Source: Limanda limanda (Eukaryota > Chordata > Actinopteri > Pleuronectiformes > Pleuronectidae). Taken from it: a DNA stretch of 64,000 bases. The stretch is from contig NC_083638.1 of NCBI RefSeq assembly GCF_963576545.1, positions 1,807,119-1,871,118 on the forward strand. The letters run 5' to 3'. This document shows positions 34,095-47,400 of the stretch, piece after piece. Position numbers and translations under genes: made by a program. The notes under the pieces were generated by a model. It saw nothing but the letters and a program-made list of their open reading frames with translations. It was not told the origin of the DNA and did not search any database. Positions within the stretch are counted from its first letter, which is position 1. Every line of letters begins with the position of its first letter.

Positions 34095-35151
34095 ATGAAA
34101 ATGTTGGTGGTTGACTAAGTCACAATTTGTTTTTAAAACATCGTCGTATCAGGCCGTCATTAAGTACCAGGAGCGGGCGAGTGTGTGTGTCTGTGTGTGT
34201 GTTTGCTCCCAGATAGCGCCACACACCGGTCCCAGGGCTCCGCCCCCCCGCTCAGTCGCCCAGCGACACCATGAGATCAGAGCTCGTGAGATCAGAGCTC
34301 GTTAACTATGGAAACAGTGACAACACAGAGTTTCTCTGGTCTCAGCTGCTCTGGTCTCAGAGCAGAAGCTGCAGCTGGTTTCTACCGAGCTTCAGTTTCT
34401 GTGTCCTCCTCCAGTCTGATCTGCTCTCACTTTTTGTTTTCACAATTCGCCAACTAGAATATATCTTTTTAAATTATTAGGCTGCAGCTTTATTTTTTTA
34501 TTTATTTAAAAATAGGGTACTTCTTATTTCATACATTTCCCACAAATATGGGGATGACTCAAATAGCCCTACAGTTCTGCGTTTAATTTATTTTTATATT
34601 TACTTGCCTGTGTATTTACTTCTTCTCTTCATAAGCATTTGGTGTTTCCCTTTGTTGTAACAGGTAAAAATAGCAATAAAATGTTAAGAGTTTTCTTTAT
34701 TGTTGTTCTATAATTTCATAAATGCAACAAACTATAGTTTAGTATAGTATGACTTCATTTAAAACTTTATGAGCTGTGTTATCAAATATGTTTTGCAGCT
34801 CCAGACAAATTTTATTTGGGGGAAGAGGGGGCAAAATGGCTCTTTGATAGTAAAGGTTGCCGACCCCTGCTATAGACCTATAGGAGGGACATCTAATGGA
34901 CAACCTAAGTACTGCAAGCTAGACTAGTATGCAGTTGTAGACACAACACAGGGGGTCCCTGGGCCTGAGAAGGGAAGATGAGGAGTTTAATGTGGCTATT
35001 AAATGTGGCTAAAACTAGACTAAAATGTAAATAGTTTTCAAACTAGACTAAAACTAAGAAGGATGAAAATGACTAAATGTGACTAAAACTAATATGCATT
35101 TCCGTCTAAAGAATAAGACTAAATCAAAAATAGCTGCCAAAATTAACACTG
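34095..35151. mobile_element. Truncated copy of the 21 kb hAT family
   Basis: Matches about 21430-22567 from gaaaatgttggtggttgac to the right end aaaattaacactg, including the embedded gttgccgacccctg end and the actagactaaaact units. The left terminal repeat is missing. It lies between the two facing arms at 31617 and 35534. Confidence 0.7.
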
Positions 35152-35339
35152 GCACGCTCACAGACACACACACTCACATACACATCTTTGTTTAGTAAGT
35201 ACACCGTTAGTAATTTGTGTTTTTATACTTTATTATATTCATAATAAGTGTTTTTCATTCACAAATGTTTTTTTATTAATGTTGCATAAGTGAATTTTAC
35301 CAACCTCTACACTGACAAGAACTCTATATCCTTTAACTT

Positions 35340-35534
35340 AGCTAATTATCTATATGGTAATTTTGGTTATAGTTATTATTTAATTTTTTAATCAATTACA
35401 AATTTGTAGTTCGTACTTTTATGAGACTTAAAATAAAAGTTAAATAAAGTGGCTATTTTGCTGTTCCTTTGAAGGCTGGTTCAAATTGATTGAATGCCGA
35501 AAGGCACACCATGTAATGGTGTCACGTTTAATGC
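35340..35534 (-). repeat. Right arm of the large inverted pair
   Basis: The reverse complement starts gcattaaacgtgacaccat and carries cctttcggcattcaat, agtctcataaaagta and ataactataacc, as in the left arm. Outer matches stop at the same terminal base on both arms, as expected of element ends. Confidence 0.6.
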
Positions 35535-35559
35535 GTTATCGCACAACAATGCGATGTGA

Positions 35560-37937
35560 GAGTCCTTTCACATTTGATACGAGGATTCACGGATGAACTG
35601 ATTAGATTTGTGTGGTCTATGCTCACAAGTCTTCTTATTATTTTTATCATAATTATCGCTCTGGCTCTTTTGTCAAAGTAGCCTGAACCTGTCTTAGCTT
35701 GTTGTTGTTTCTATGACTGCAAACAGACACTAATCAGAAAGATTAGATGAAACATCTTCAAACACACATCAGCAAGTAAAAAATCAGTGTCATATTTACT
35801 TCTTTCCTTTTTGTTGGACCTCCAACTGTACTGAAGAATATGACTCATTTCAGTCATAAGAAATATGAAATTATGATTTTCAGTTTTCAGGATTCCAGAA
35901 ATCACAAAACAGAAAGTTTTAGAAAATCAGCAGCTGAAAGTGACTCACGTGTTCTTAGTCCCGGTTGCTCCTGTCTCTTCTCTCCACTGTGAAATGGTTT
36001 AAACTCAGATCCTCGAAAAGGTAAAAGTGAACATGTTCAGGCTGAGGCATCGTTCCCCTGTGAGGTGTTGTCTGATGAATTCCTCCTTATTGAATCACGT
36101 TCACATGTCGTGCTCCGTGTTTTCAAAGCCTGAGAGTTTCCTGCTGAGCCTGATGGACCTGTCTGACTTCACTTCCTCATTCATACAACACACTTCATAT
36201 CAAAGTGTATCTATCTGTTCAAGAACCTCTCGTTGTTTTAGCTTGTCACCCACAGCTTTACTGTCTTTATCTTCCACTTTAGTCTTTATTGCTTCTTTAC
36301 AAATACACAAGATATAACAAGAAACAGCTGTAGAGAATTTGAATTGTTTAGTGTGTGTTTCCCCTAACGTCCCAACAGGGGCATTGTTTCTATCATGTTC
36401 AGATAAGATTTAAACTTGTTCGCACAAACAATTTTCTTGTGGGAACAAGTTTATGTGTGTCACCGTCCAAGAGCAGCAACAATTCCATGATGTCGTAAAA
36501 ATAAAACTTGTTTTCTCTCCACCACGACTGCTGTGAGCATCTGAAGTTATTAGAGACACTTTTTAATTCGTTGTAAATTATCGTGTGAGAACAAGGTAAA
36601 AAAATATCAGCAGTCAGAACTTAGAGACTCTGTATAAATCATCTTCAGGATTTGTATCCAATAAATTATATTGACTTATATTGACCTCTGATAAATGACC
36701 TGCAGCCACAGCCTCTGCTCTGCAAACTGAATACAATAGTTACCACAACTTTTTTAGCATTTCCATTTTTTGTTCTTGTGATTTGTGACATAGTTTTTGT
36801 CTTTTTTGGGACAAGATCAGATGTAAACCTCAGGAAAAAGGTTGTTTTATTTGATTTCTGTCCAACAGGCCATAATAAAATTAACATGTGAAAACGATTC
36901 ATAGAATATAAATTAATCATTACTACAGAAATCCTAAAACTGGTAATGTATGACCTAATTTAACATGATTAAAAAAGCTTTCTTATTATTGTGAGCTAAT
37001 TAAAAAAGAAAATTAAATAGTCATTAAATCAAAATTGCAAATGAAGAAAACGAAAATTTGAATAATTTGCTAATTAACGATCAAAAACATAAACAGACCT
37101 TAAGTTAAAATTAAGAATGAAAAACTAACATAACATGTTAAATAAGATAACACAACTTTTGCTTTTATTTTGTGGGCATAAAAATAAACATAAAAATGTC
37201 CCAGTATATCCTATTGTTATAACGAACAAATCTAACATAAAAGCCTTTCCGGTAAACATATTTTTTCCCCAAAATTTCAGCTAATTAAAAAACTGAACTG
37301 AAAAGACAAAAAGTTCTTAAATCATGAGTTTTTTAATGATTTTATGAGCAATTGGATAAAAATTAATTCTTTAAATGAAACACCTTTATGGATGTTGTTT
37401 TGCAATGGATCCACTAGGTGGCATCATCTAATAGGGTAGATAATTTGTGCACATGAACAGAAATTTACATTTGAGTTTCATGTCTCATCGAAAACTTCAC
37501 TTGATAAAAAACACAAAACTTCTAATCACACACAAACATGTTGTTTCAGTTTTGTTTCACTTTAAAAAAAATATTTAACCATGTGTTATGTGAAAACGTT
37601 CATATTTGTGGCTTGTGTGGAATCAGTTGTTTATTTTATTCTAAACAGAATTTGAGCTTCCCTCTGATTTCAGTGAAAAGGCTCAAATATGATTTCTGCG
37701 TAGCTTTCAGTTGATCTCAATATTTCAACAACTGTGATGAGAGCAAACGTTACCAGGAGGCGGAGCTCAAAGGAAAACAGACATAAGATCATATGTGTTC
37801 ATTAGAGACACGTTCACAGTTTCACAGGTTTGAAACCAACAACTCACGGCGACTGAAACAAGTCTGACCTTCACTGAGCAGATCAGTGCCCAGAATTATT
37901 CAAAAAAAGAATGTTAGTGAGAGTTTGAATCAATTAA
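35560..37937. other. AT-rich spacer, nothing recognised
   Basis: Very AT-rich, with many short poly-A and poly-T runs. No frame above 100 codons, no splice pair and no repeat ends that I can support. Confidence 0.5.
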
Positions 37938-40900
37938 CTTTCCACTAAGATTCAGTCACCCAACCGCATAGAGACTGTCTCTGTCTACCGTCCGATTCAA
38001 TTATTTAAATTAAACAATAACAGAGCGAGAACTCACAATAATCTTATACAAATTAACACAACCTCTGGAACAACACAGGAAACTAAGACTTTCAAATGTG
38101 GTCTTTTAAACATTAGATCACTGTCCTCAAAGGCTATTTTAGTTAATGAACTAGTCTCAGACTACAATATAGATGTAATGTCCCTTACTGAGACGTGGCT
38201 GCATCCTGATGAATATGTCAGTTTGAATGAATCTACTCCCCCCAGTCATATAAATTCACACGTTCCCAGGGAACTCGGGCGAGGAGGTGGAGTTGCTGCT
38301 ATTTTTAACTCCAGTCTATCAATTAATCCTAAACCTAAACTTAGCTACAACTCATTTGAATGTCTTGTTCTTAATCTTCCACGTCAATCCAGGAAACACC
38401 AACAGCCAATCATATTTGCTGTAGTTTATCGTGCTCCTGGGGCTTATACTGAATTTCTAACAGAATTCCCTGAGTTTTTATCAAACCTAGTCCTAAAGAC
38501 AGATAAAATTATTATTGTTGGTGACTTTAATATTCATGTTGACAATAATAAAGATAGCCTGAGCGTAGCATTTATTTCAATACTAGACTCAATTGGTTTT
38601 AGTCAGTGTGTGCATCAACCTACTCATTGTTGTAACCACACACTTGACCTTGTGTTATCATACGGTGTCAAAATTGAACATTTAACAGTACTTCCGCGCA
38701 ATCCAGTACTATCAGACCATAATTTAATAACCTTCGATTTTTCACTATCTGAATATATGCCACTAATAAAAAACTCATTTTCTAGATGTCTACCTGATAG
38801 TGCTGTAGCTAAATTTAAGGAAATAATTCCGATTACATTTAAACCCGTATTATCCGTCGACATAAACAACAAATTCTTTAAAAACCCGAGCTCTATTGAG
38901 ATTGACCACCTCGTAGAAAGCTCTGCAGACTCATTACGATTAACATTAGACTCAATAGTGCCTCTAAAAAAGAAATGTGTAAAACATAGTAAATTAGCTC
39001 CGTGGTATAATTCCAAGACACATGAGTTGAAACAAATATCAAGAAAATTAGAAAGGAAGTGGCGCTCCAGCAACAGTGTTGAAAATCTCCTAGACTGGAA
39101 GAGTAGTGTTACAGAATATAAAAAGGCTCTCCACAAAGCAAGAGCTGCCTATTACTCAAAACTAATAGAAGAGAATAAAAACAACCCCAGGTTTCTCTTC
39201 AGCACTGTAGCCAGGCTGACAGAGAGTCACACCTCCACCGAACCCAGTATTCCTCGATCCCTAAATTGCAATATCTTTATGACCTTTTTTAATGATAAAA
39301 TTCTAACTATTAGAAATAAAATCAATCATCTCCTGCCCTCAATTGGCACTAATACCCTCCCAACAATAGAGATCTCAGAAACGGCTGAGAATCCTTCCCA
39401 TTATTTAGACAGCTTCTCTCTGATCACCCGTGATCAGTTTACCAAAATAGTCTCAGGTTCTAAACCAACAACCTGTATTTTAGATCCGATTCCAACTAAA
39501 TTACTTAAAGAAATTCTGCCCCTAATAGATAATTCGTTACTTAACACAATCAATCTGTCATTATCATCAGGTTATGTACCACAGTCTTTTAAAATAGCTG
39601 TAATCAAACCCCTACTCAAAAAACCCACCCTAGACCCAGAGGTTTTAGCAAATTACAGGCCAATATCTAATCTCCCCTTCCTATCTAAAATCTTAGAAAA
39701 AGTTGTAGCCAATCAGCTGTGTGAGTTTCTCCAGGAAAATAATATATATGAAGACTTTCAGTCTGGGTTTAGAACCAATCATAGCACAGAGACAGCCCTG
39801 GCAAAAGTCACTAATGACCTTCTAATAGCTTCAGATCAGGGACTTGTGTCTGTCCTCGTTCTGTTAGATCTCAGTGCAGCATTCGACACAATTGACCATC
39901 AAATTTTATTAGAGAGACTAAAACAGTTAATTAACATTAAAGGAACGGCCTTAAACTGGTTTAAATCTTATTTTGCTGATCGCTCCCAATTCGTTCAAAT
40001 CAATGATGAGTCATCGGTGCGCACCAAAGTTAACCATGGTGTCCCACAGGGGTCTGTGCTCGGCCCAATTTTATTCTCATTATATATGCTTCCACTAGGA
40101 AACATTATCAGGACACACTCGGTAAATTTTCACTGCTATGCGGATGACACCCAGTTATATTTGTCAATAAAACCTGATCAAAGTAATCAATTAACTAAAC
40201 TTCGAGCATGTCTCAAGGACATAAAAACCTGGATGACCCGCAATTTTCTCTTATTAAACTCAGATAAAACAGAGGTTATAATACTCGGCCCTAAACACCT
40301 TAGAGATACATTATCTAATGATATAGCTGCGCTAGATGACATTGCCCTTGCTTCCAATGACACAGTCAGGAACTTGGGAGTGATCTTCGATCCTGATTTG
40401 TCCTTTAATAGTCACTTAAAAGTAATTTCTAGGACCGCGTTTTTCCACTTGCGTAATATCTCAAAAATCAGACATGTCCTTTCGCAAAAAGATGCAGAAA
40501 AACTAGTCCACGCCTTTGTTACATCGAGACTGGACTATTGTAATTCATTATTATCAGGCTCCAGCAGCAAGTCGTTAAAGACTCTGCAGCTGGTCCAAAA
40601 TGCCGCAGCACGTGTCCTGACGAGAACTAAGAAAAGAGAGCACATTTCTCCAGTATTAGCATCGCTACACTGGCTTCCTGTTAAATCTAGAATAGAATTT
40701 AAAATTCTCCTCCTCACCTTCAAGGCCCTTAATGATATGGCACCTCTTTACCTTAAAGAGATGTTAGTTCCATATCAACCTACTAGAGCACTCCGATCCC
40801 AGAACTCAGGTTTACTTGTTGTCCCTAAAGTCTCTAAAAGTAGAGTAGGAGCCAGAGCTTTTAGCCATCAAGCCCCACTGCTGTGGAATAATCTCTCACT

Positions 40901-41795
40901 TTCAGTTAGGGAGGCAGACACGCTCTGTTCGTTTAAAAGTAGACTCAAAACCTTCCTTTTTTATAAAGCTTATAGTTAGAGCTAATTTGTGCGATGTTCC
41001 AAATTTGATTAAATGGCAAAAACCCCTGATGATGCTAAGACGCACAGGGAATTTATGACACAAGACACACGGAGCTTCTCTTTCCTGCTTCTCCTTCCTT
41101 TTCTCCATATTTATCACATCAAGATAATTCTTATCTGATCAGTACATGTTACTAACTTGACCCCTTTCCCGGAGTTTCTGTGCCTTAGCGCCCGCGGATG
41201 CAGGGCCACAGCTGTGGCCGCACCATGGATTATGATTGTGGATCGCGTGTCGGAGGTCGCAATGGTGGATCCAGTTCGGTGGATTCTGTATCGTGCCAGC
41301 TGATCGTCGTTGTAATGGAGGATCCTTTGTCGCGTTGGCATCGGATGATGAGGGACCACGACCGAGGCGGCAGCTGATAATGGATTCTAACTGGCGGCGG
41401 TGGACAATGACTGTGGATTATAGTGGATCCATCCTGATGCTGGATCGTGGTCTTGCTGCTGGCCAGAGACTGTGATTGCAGCGGGACTGCCTGACACATA
41501 GTATTGAAAAATGTTTAGCCTAATGGATGCTGCTAAAAATCCTGATGATGTTTTCTTACACCTGACATCTATTGCACTTCTGTCCGTCCTGAGAGAGGGA
41601 TCCCTCACATGTGGCTCTCTCTGAGGTTTCTACATATTTTTACCTGTGAAAAGGGTTTTTAGTAGTTTTTCCTTACTCTTGTTGAGGGTTAAGGACAGAG
41701 GATGTCACACAATGTTAAAGCCCTATGAGACAAATTGTTATTTGTGAATGTGGGCTATACAAATAAAACTTGATTGATTGAACTTGATTGATTAT
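37938..41795 (+). mobile_element. CR1/L2/Rex1-group LINE with intact ORF2 and 3' tail
   Basis: Consists of an open ORF2 frame (no stop from 37938 to 40979), an 800 bp 3' UTR and a tail ending ctatacaaataaaacttgat followed by repeated TTGA units, the short-repeat ending typical of this LINE group. No ORF1 or promoter is recognised upstream, so the copy is probably 5' truncated. The exact 5' end and any target duplication could not be fixed. Confidence 0.8.
38178..40979 (+). CDS. LINE ORF2: endonuclease and reverse transcriptase
   Basis: A 933-codon frame from the first ATG; the reading frame stays open another 240 bp upstream and includes [20 protein letters not shown], part of the endonuclease, so the biological start is earlier. 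Endonuclease motifs: SLTETWL near residue 2, VVYRAPG, VGDFNIH about 114, LSDHN. Reverse transcriptase motifs: [32 protein letters not shown] about 563, [11 protein letters not shown] about 620, YADDTQLYL about 653. The C-terminal part has [13 protein letters not shown] and [20 protein letters not shown], typical of L2/Rex1-like fish elements. The protein makes a cDNA copy at a nicked target. No stops or frameshifts are seen, so the insertion is young or still competent if full length exists elsewhere. Confidence 0.88.
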   Translation: MSLTETWLHPDEYVSLNESTPPSHINSHVPRELGRGGGVAAIFNSSLSINPKPKLSYNSFECLVLNLPRQSRKHQQPIIFAVVYRAPGAYTEFLTEFPEFLSNLVLKTDKIIIVGDFNIHVDNNKDSLSVAFISILDSIGFSQCVHQPTHCCNHTLDLVLSYGVKIEHLTVLPRNPVLSDHNLITFDFSLSEYMPLIKNSFSRCLPDSAVAKFKEIIPITFKPVLSVDINNKFFKNPSSIEIDHLVESSADSLRLTLDSIVPLKKKCVKHSKLAPWYNSKTHELKQISRKLERKWRSSNSVENLLDWKSSVTEYKKALHKARAAYYSKLIEENKNNPRFLFSTVARLTESHTSTEPSIPRSLNCNIFMTFFNDKILTIRNKINHLLPSIGTNTLPTIEISETAENPSHYLDSFSLITRDQFTKIVSGSKPTTCILDPIPTKLLKEILPLIDNSLLNTINLSLSSGYVPQSFKIAVIKPLLKKPTLDPEVLANYRPISNLPFLSKILEKVVANQLCEFLQENNIYEDFQSGFRTNHSTETALAKVTNDLLIASDQGLVSVLVLLDLSAAFDTIDHQILLERLKQLINIKGTALNWFKSYFADRSQFVQINDESSVRTKVNHGVPQGSVLGPILFSLYMLPLGNIIRTHSVNFHCYADDTQLYLSIKPDQSNQLTKLRACLKDIKTWMTRNFLLLNSDKTEVIILGPKHLRDTLSNDIAALDDIALASNDTVRNLGVIFDPDLSFNSHLKVISRTAFFHLRNISKIRHVLSQKDAEKLVHAFVTSRLDYCNSLLSGSSSKSLKTLQLVQNAAARVLTRTKKREHISPVLASLHWLPVKSRIEFKILLLTFKALNDMAPLYLKEMLVPYQPTRALRSQNSGLLVVPKVSKSRVGARAFSHQAPLLWNNLSLSVREADTLCSFKSRLKTFLFYKAYS

Positions 41796-44149
41796 GTTTT
41801 TGGTAAAGGTTTTATTCAGAGAAAATAATTGTGTTTAAGAAATCCTTAAAGTTGAGAGATGCATGTTGTAAAGCTGCCTTAAGTACATTCTGTTAGATTA
41901 AAAGATTCTTGTAAAATTTCTTGTGCAAAACGTTCTCATTAAGATTTACACAAGTTTTTATCATTAAAGGGAAACATGAGGGAAGTTATGAAGTCAGTCT
42001 TTATGTGTAGAACCTGAGGCGCTGTATCTCATGCTACGTGATACATAGAAAGTGATTGGATTAGATGATATACATATGCTGTTGGGTCATATAAAGTAGA
42101 ACATTTGAAACCGTGGTATTTCTTTTTAGGTGATGTTATGAATCAGTAGGTAGTAAACGGCTCAATGTTTCTCACACTGTGCAGTAACCTGCGATTAAAC
42201 CAGAGAGAGGAGACCAGTGTGAAATATCACTCTCTCATGGTGTCAGGGTCCAGGTCTACAACAGTCTGCAACAAAAAGACAAGTGTGAGACCACGAGACA
42301 AACAGACGCCTGTTTTTAAACCACCTGACACATCAGCAAACATTCTTTACTCTCACTGTTGACACTCCAGGTTTCGGTGAACCAAACTCTGATCATTAAC
42401 TGAGTACTTATGTTTATCAGCTGAACTCAGCTGAAGCTTGAAATCCCCAAAAAGTGACCTGAAGTTGTTTAATTGACAAAACTGATCACCTGAAACATTG
42501 ACTGTTGGCACTGGAACCAAAGTATATAATAATACATGTTATTACTGAGACAGTGTAGGTTTGTGGTCATTCTAAAGATCATTGGAGAGGGGAACTCAAA
42601 TATTTTACTAAAGCAAAAGTACAAATACAAAGGCTAAGCTCTTCTCAAGTGAAACTAAATATTAACTTGTCTACTTGAGTACAAGAAAGTACTTTCTTTT
42701 GAAAATACTTTTTTTTAATTATAAAAGGACTTAATGAGTGTAGCCTATTCCCTAATGCAACTACACCATTAACTGTGGCCTCTGTTTAATACAAGGAGAA
42801 TACAGACGATACTGAAGACACTGAGTGTTTCTGCTGCTGCTGCAGGAGGCGGGGTCTAACGCTGCCTGTCCACTCTGATTGGATCAGTGAAACAATTCCC
42901 CTCTTCTTACTCGTTACTTTTAAAAATATAAATCAATGTGAACCTGTTACGTTATGCTTTGTAAAAATGAAATGAAGTAGAGAGTACAGACATTTGCAGA
43001 ATTAATTAAGTACAGATACATGAAAAAAGACGAAAGGAAAAACAGCCACATTTTCCATTGGTTCTTTCAAAAGTTGATTCATTGTTTAGTTTGTAAAATT
43101 ACAGAAAGGTTTGAGTGAAATGGTGGTAATGCTACTGATGTTTAAAATTGTTATTTAAGTTTCTATTAATTCTCTTAATAACTTTTGGCACAAGATGAAA
43201 ACAACAGTTTTTTCTTTCACTTTCTTTAAAATTGTGATTTTTGTCCTTGGTTTCTCAGAGAACTCAGTGCCTGTTGTAAAGTTTTGTGTCTGTAATGTTG
43301 TGTTGTCTTATACTCAAACTCTTATATTCTGTCACTTTGTATTGTTTGTGTGCAGATAACAGCTTATTGTGCAGAGTGAAGTTCACCAGCAGCCAGAACT
43401 GTGACCTGGAGAGGACACACAACATTCACAACTGATGAGCATGTGTGACTGGAGCTGACGTGAGAAGAGCCCCCACAGGTTTGAAGTTTGAAATGTGTGT
43501 GTGTGTGTGTGTGTGTGTGTGTTGTGTTTGCAGCAGAACACACACAGATCTGCTGAAGGCAGGAATGTTGTAGAACACGCTGACATTCCTGCAGGACTCT
43601 GACTCCACCCACACATACGTACATACCTCAGCGGTGTGTTTACTATTCTCCACTGTTCAAAACCACGTTCAGTATCAGTCTCACTCAGAAAAAAAACACA
43701 CATCCTCAAAACCCTGGAAGCTGATGAAAAAAAATGGTCATCTTTGAAAATCTTTTGAAAATCTTTATCTCCAAATCACAACTGTTTTACTTAAATACAA
43801 AATCTGAAACAATTTTGTTTCCTTTTGCTTTTTTTTGACACAAGAAACCTAGATTTCCAGGAATCATAAAAAACAAACTATATGCAGCTGCACTTGTGAA
43901 TTAACTGAAAATATTTTAATTTCCTTAGGAAGTGATTCAATTATAATTTGAGGGTTTTATGAGTGACCTGTTGCACAAAACGTTTTTAACCTCATTCAAG
44001 TACTTTTGTCATTGAAGTAAAGAAGCTCCAGTGACATCATGTTCAACACGGTCCTGTTGATGAATGAAGACACATGAACTTACTGATGAAATGAAATATG
44101 TCCACAAACAAATCAACTGTTGTTTATCTCGGAAACAGAAAATCAGCAG
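41796..44149. other. Spacer, no gene seen
   Basis: AT-rich spacer between the LINE and unit C. It holds a GT repeat at 43495-43521; the minus-strand His/Thr-rich ORFs over it are artefacts. A short + frame at 42165-42362 has no supporting features. Confidence 0.5.
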
Positions 44150-44442
44150 TGAAAACATTTCCTTGAGTTTGACTCTGTTCCTTCCAAACGTGTGACAGGG
44201 CAGTTAAAGAGGAGATGGAACACTCACCTGTGGATTCGAGCTTCTCTCAGTTTCATTGATGATCTTCCTCAGCGTCAGGAGCTCAGTCTGGAGAGCGGCT
44301 GGGACTCGAACCCTCCTCCTACCGACACACTGCAGCCAGGGGGAGGAGTGAAGCTGAGGAATGCAGCTCTTCTGGATCCACCGCCTGACAAGTGATGACG
44401 CTCAGTTGTGGGAGGTAATTAAAAGCATTTAATCTCAGTAGG
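44150..44442. repeat. Flank module R1, copy 3
   Basis: Nearly identical to 50-330, including the minus-strand CCAG-type donor next to ctcacctg. It is interrupted at gtagg (44438-44442) by the BEL element and resumes at 48284 (gtaggattttgag). Confidence 0.65.
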
Positions 44443-47400
44443 TGTAACGGCCCCCCGCTTCTCCACACAAACTTCTGAGTCTCTTGACTGATGTACACGG
44501 CTCTTTATTTTTGCATCTGGCTTGCCGTAGTAGCACCGTAAAACTGTAATGACAGTTGCAAGTTACAAAGATTTTAATCATTAAAACCAAATACGAACAT
44601 TAAAATACAATGAACAAACAAATCGCCACGTGAGACACATCTGACTCGTTAGAGTGACAGCGACTCCCTTCCGCACTACCCGCAGCAAAGTGAATGGGAC
44701 CAGCTTCCTTACCTCGTTCCGCTTGGCGAGGGGTGTTAAGCTATTGGTGTTTGGATGGTTCTTAGGTCCGAGAAGTTCCACGAAGCTGGCGTCCGGTTTG
44801 GTTTCCGCTCCTATCTGTTCCGGGCTCACGGCAGGTATTTTATTGCACTGGGGCGGAAACGAGGGATCAGGTGTGTCGAATAAAACCGTCCGCTCCTTTG
44901 CTGCAGGTAATTATGCGAGGGGAGTCGCTACGTGTAAAAGACGACGAAATAAAACTGAAAATAACCCAAACCGTAGTTGAACATAAGAACAATATATATC
45001 CCAACCCTAAAATAAAAGAATAAAACAGTCTGCATAAACTGGCCGGTTTTGCTGACAGTTACACTCCCACCAAATCCTGATATAAACATTTCACCCGACT
45101 GTGCTATACAGGATTTCTGAAGATATCTAATGGCCCTTTCAATTAAAATATCAAGAAGTGTTATGTACGCGATATTTATCTATATGCCACAGGTTTAAAC
45201 TATTTGTCGCGTCCCCTGGTCCTTTCAACTACTCCTCATGCAGGCAAGTGGGATGCCTACGACCACAGGCATTACATGAATGTCGCCCTCTACAGTCTTT
45301 ATTGATGTGTCCCTTCCTTAGGCAACCAAAACAGAGGCGGTTTTCGTGGATGAATGCCTTTTTGTCTTCCATAGATTTCGCAGAGAAAGAAGGGCACCTG
45401 ACGATGCCATGCGTTTCATCTTTGCAGACCACACATGGGGGTCTTCCCCTATAATCGGCCGTTTCAGGTGCATCTCGGGTGGTGTACTTTAATTGGGCAG
45501 TTGTATTGAGGGATCTGGCTTCCTTCTCGACTGTGGGTTTAAAGTTCATCCAATGTGGGGAGGTGATAGGGTTGCAAGATATCCGGGCCTCTTTGTTCAG
45601 GAACGCTGTGAAACTTTTGAAATCGGGGTAATCCCCCGATTTATACAGGTTATCGTCGACGATTCGGCCCCACTTTCGTACAATCCAGTCAGGTAGTTTT
45701 TGAAGTAGCTTGTGGTTTTCTTCGCAATCGTTCAAGATGGTCAAACCTTTAACGTGTGGGATTGCCTCTGAGCAGCCTTGGAGAAAGTCTGTAAAATCTC
45801 TCAGTGCTAAAGGATCAGTCGCACTGATTTTGGGCCATCTGGCGAGCTTGTCTCTGAAGGCCTTTTGAACAAGGAAAGGGTTTCCGTATCTCTCATGTAG
45901 TACTTTCCAGGCGCCTGTATATGCGTCCTCAGAGTTCCTATAGAAGAACCCTTCCACTGCTCTGCGGGCTTCTCCGACGAGGTAGATCTTTAGATAATAC
46001 ATCTTCTCGCTTGGTGAGAGAGGTTTCTGATCGATAAGGGTTGTAAAAGACATCTTCCAATCAGTGAACTTCAAAGGATCGCCATTAAATGTTTCTGGCT
46101 CAGGTACAGGCAAGCGATTTATGCTTAGTGCGCTTGCTATTGCTTGGGCCAGAGAGACAGTATCTTCAGATGTTGTTGCTCGCAAAGGTGCTAGTCGAGG
46201 TTGAGATGGTAACTCATTTGAATTTAGCCGAGCTTCATATCTGGTCTCCTGGTGAGCAGCGACTGATTCATGGTTCATCCCATCTTGGTGGACATCTTCG
46301 AAACTGTTATATGCTCTTACTCTAGCAGCTGCTACCTGGACTTCCTTCTCTGCCTTAAGCTGCTGCAGGTTCCTTCTTTCCTCTTCTAGCTTTGATTGTC
46401 TCTCTGTCCTTTTCCGCTCCAATTCAGTCAACATGGCCGCCTCTTCAAGTTTCCATTCATCTTCCAGTATTCTGAGCTTGGATTGCTGAGCTAGAATGTC
46501 TTTTGTTGCCTTTACCTCCGCTTGCTTGGCTGCGAGTTCTGCTTCTGCATCTTGTCGTTTGCTAGAGCTTGTGGAAATTGCATTTGATTGGTCTGAGTTC
46601 TGTGATGTTTCTGAAAATGCGGTTTCAGTATTGGTAAGTCCAAAGATGGAGCCATGCTCTTCCTTACTCAGCACTATTCTCACTCTCTCCTTCTCAATTC
46701 GTTCGTTATAGTTGCTATCGATGATGTCTCTGCGATTACTCACAAGAGCAAGGATTTCTTCGGTCAGAGCAGAGCAGGTGTCCATTTTACCAACGATATC
46801 TGAAGTGGAGGTTTGGTTGCGTACGAGTGGCTCATAGTGATGATGCACCGCGTCACGTTTTGTGGTAATGTTGTGTTGGATTTTGTCGAGGTCATCTGGA
46901 GAGCAGTAGTTTTTCAATTCAGTCCGAACTTCTCTTGCTGACAATTTCCAGGACTCATAGGCCTTATAAAAAATATTTTCATGCGGCTCTCGGATGTTCT
47001 CAGGAATTATTTTTTGCCGTGAGCCTGGTCTGTCTTGATGCATGGGAACTGATTTACTTGTTGCTGCTGCTTTAAGTGACATTTTATTTTACTTGCGTTG
47101 TTAATTTGACTTTCGGACCTTAATCTTTAGGTGTGATGTGCAGTGTGCCTGAATCGAACCTCTGCCAGTAGTCGCTTTAATTTAGTAACTGCTATTTCTT
47201 TGACCAGACATTTACAAACAGTTGAATACTCAAGAGTTTCAGTACAAAACGGATGCAACATAAATATTATAAGCAAAGGAAAAAAGGCTTGACAGGCACA
47301 AACAAAAGAGGATGCGTTATAAATATGCTGAGCAAGCTATCCTAGGCAATTTAAACAGTGATTACGCTCCTCAAACAAACAATAAATAATGTTGCAACAT

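Noticed and set aside
41114..41608. Overlapping ORFs after the LINE ORF2
   Set aside because: They lie in the LINE 3' UTR on both strands with no domain; GC-richer sequence keeps frames open.
44581..44980. ORFs of 82 and 108 codons inside the LTRs (also at 47801-48200)
   Set aside because: They lie within the noncoding LTRs and are identical only because the LTRs are.
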